Assembly (NCBI GenBank): GCA_003339415.1 | Contig: PDHQ01000068.1 | Span: forward strand, 1 to 64,000 | DNA: 64,000 bases | Origin: Ophiocordyceps camponoti-saundersi (nom. inval.) | Taxonomy: Eukaryota > Ascomycota > Sordariomycetes > Hypocreales > Ophiocordycipitaceae | Direction: 5' to 3' | Part shown: piece by piece, positions 63,620 through 64,000 of the stretch | Layout of the letters: each line of letters starts with the position of its first letter | Position numbering within the stretch: the stretch's first letter is position 1 | Program-made: the position numbers and the translations under genes | Notes under the pieces: model-generated | The model's input: the letters and a program-made list of their open reading frames with translations, nothing else | What the model was told of the DNA's origin: nothing | Databases searched by the model: none

Positions 63620-64000
63620 TAACTTTTATATATTTTATAAACTCCGCGCTTATAATAATATAAATATAAACTTCTTATTTTTATATTATAAGCAGACTCC
63701 GCTCCCTTTATTACCTTATAATAATAGCTAGCTATACTTAAAGTAACTTCGGGGGGGAGGGCGATATTATATAAGTTAATCGTAACCGCGAAAATTTTTT
63801 ACTTAAAATATAGCTTTACTCCGAATTATAATAATCTTAAACTTAAAAGTTTACTATACTTATTACTTTATTAAAAGCTAAGGTAAATATTAGTAAGATT
63901 ATTTCGAGAAACGCTTTAATCTTTATATAAGTAATTATCGAATAAGTAATAGAGTTTAAGAGGGTTTAGGAAAATACCTCCTTTACTTTAACTTTATTAA
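63620..64000 (+). mobile_element. Family B element, 5' part, cut by the window end
   Basis: Starts AACTTTTATATATTTTATAA directly in the preceding B fragment and runs off the window. Little mutated: ACTCCGCGC and TCGGGGGGGAGGG are preserved. Confidence 0.85.

Overview
The window reads as nuclear DNA from a filamentous ascomycete (Pezizomycotina). Almost all of it is extremely AT-rich, and the dinucleotides CpA and TpG are nearly absent while TpA is in excess. That is the footprint of repeat-induced point mutation (RIP), which turns CpA into TpA on either strand. The block looks like a gene-poor heterochromatic isochore built from mutated transposons nested in one another. I see one apparently intact protein gene in 64 kb.

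Layout. 1-126: a pure ATT microsatellite. 689-15935: a composite minus-strand Gypsy-type retrotransposon (family A) with three LTRs, two mutated internal regions and an ATTAA target duplication. 16779-18675: first full copy of a dispersed ~1.87-kb element (family B). 18904-19496: a solo family A LTR. 19506-20309: a small inverted-repeat DNA element with long G/C runs in its termini. 20340-21809: the un-mutated island, with paired CACGTG sites, a CA microsatellite and a four-exon gene for a 362-residue multi-pass membrane protein resembling the Rrt8/EI24-like family. 22160-22832: a 14-bp minisatellite.

22963-51855: mostly family B copies in both orientations, a solo LTR of a small LTR element (family C), and a clear nest. 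A chromodomain Gypsy element (31843-37785, TSD AGGGG) sits in an LTR of a family C element (30191-37917, TSD ATTTT). That element sits in a family B copy, which sits inside another family B copy and also carries a further B insertion.

51856-61121 has a different texture: many short palindromes and repeated hairpin modules, and on the minus strand five sequences that fold by eye into tRNA cloverleafs. Three lie in tandem with 5-bp gaps. After allowing for RIP their identities and order (Ala-Phe-Lys-Leu-His/Tyr) fit the conserved mitochondrial tRNA cluster of Pezizomycotina as I recall it, so I read this as an old, RIP-mutated nuclear copy of mitochondrial DNA. A family B copy inserted into it with a 17-bp duplication. 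The window ends in three more B copies, the last cut by the window edge.

Among the recognised elements, family A and C elements and the Gypsy show 5-bp target duplications as expected for LTR elements. Family B shows 13-17-bp duplications and an AT-rich tail at one fixed end, as expected for target-primed retroposition, although I cannot recognise a coding capacity in it. All coordinates and repeat comparisons were made by eye; no alignment, folding or database search was run.
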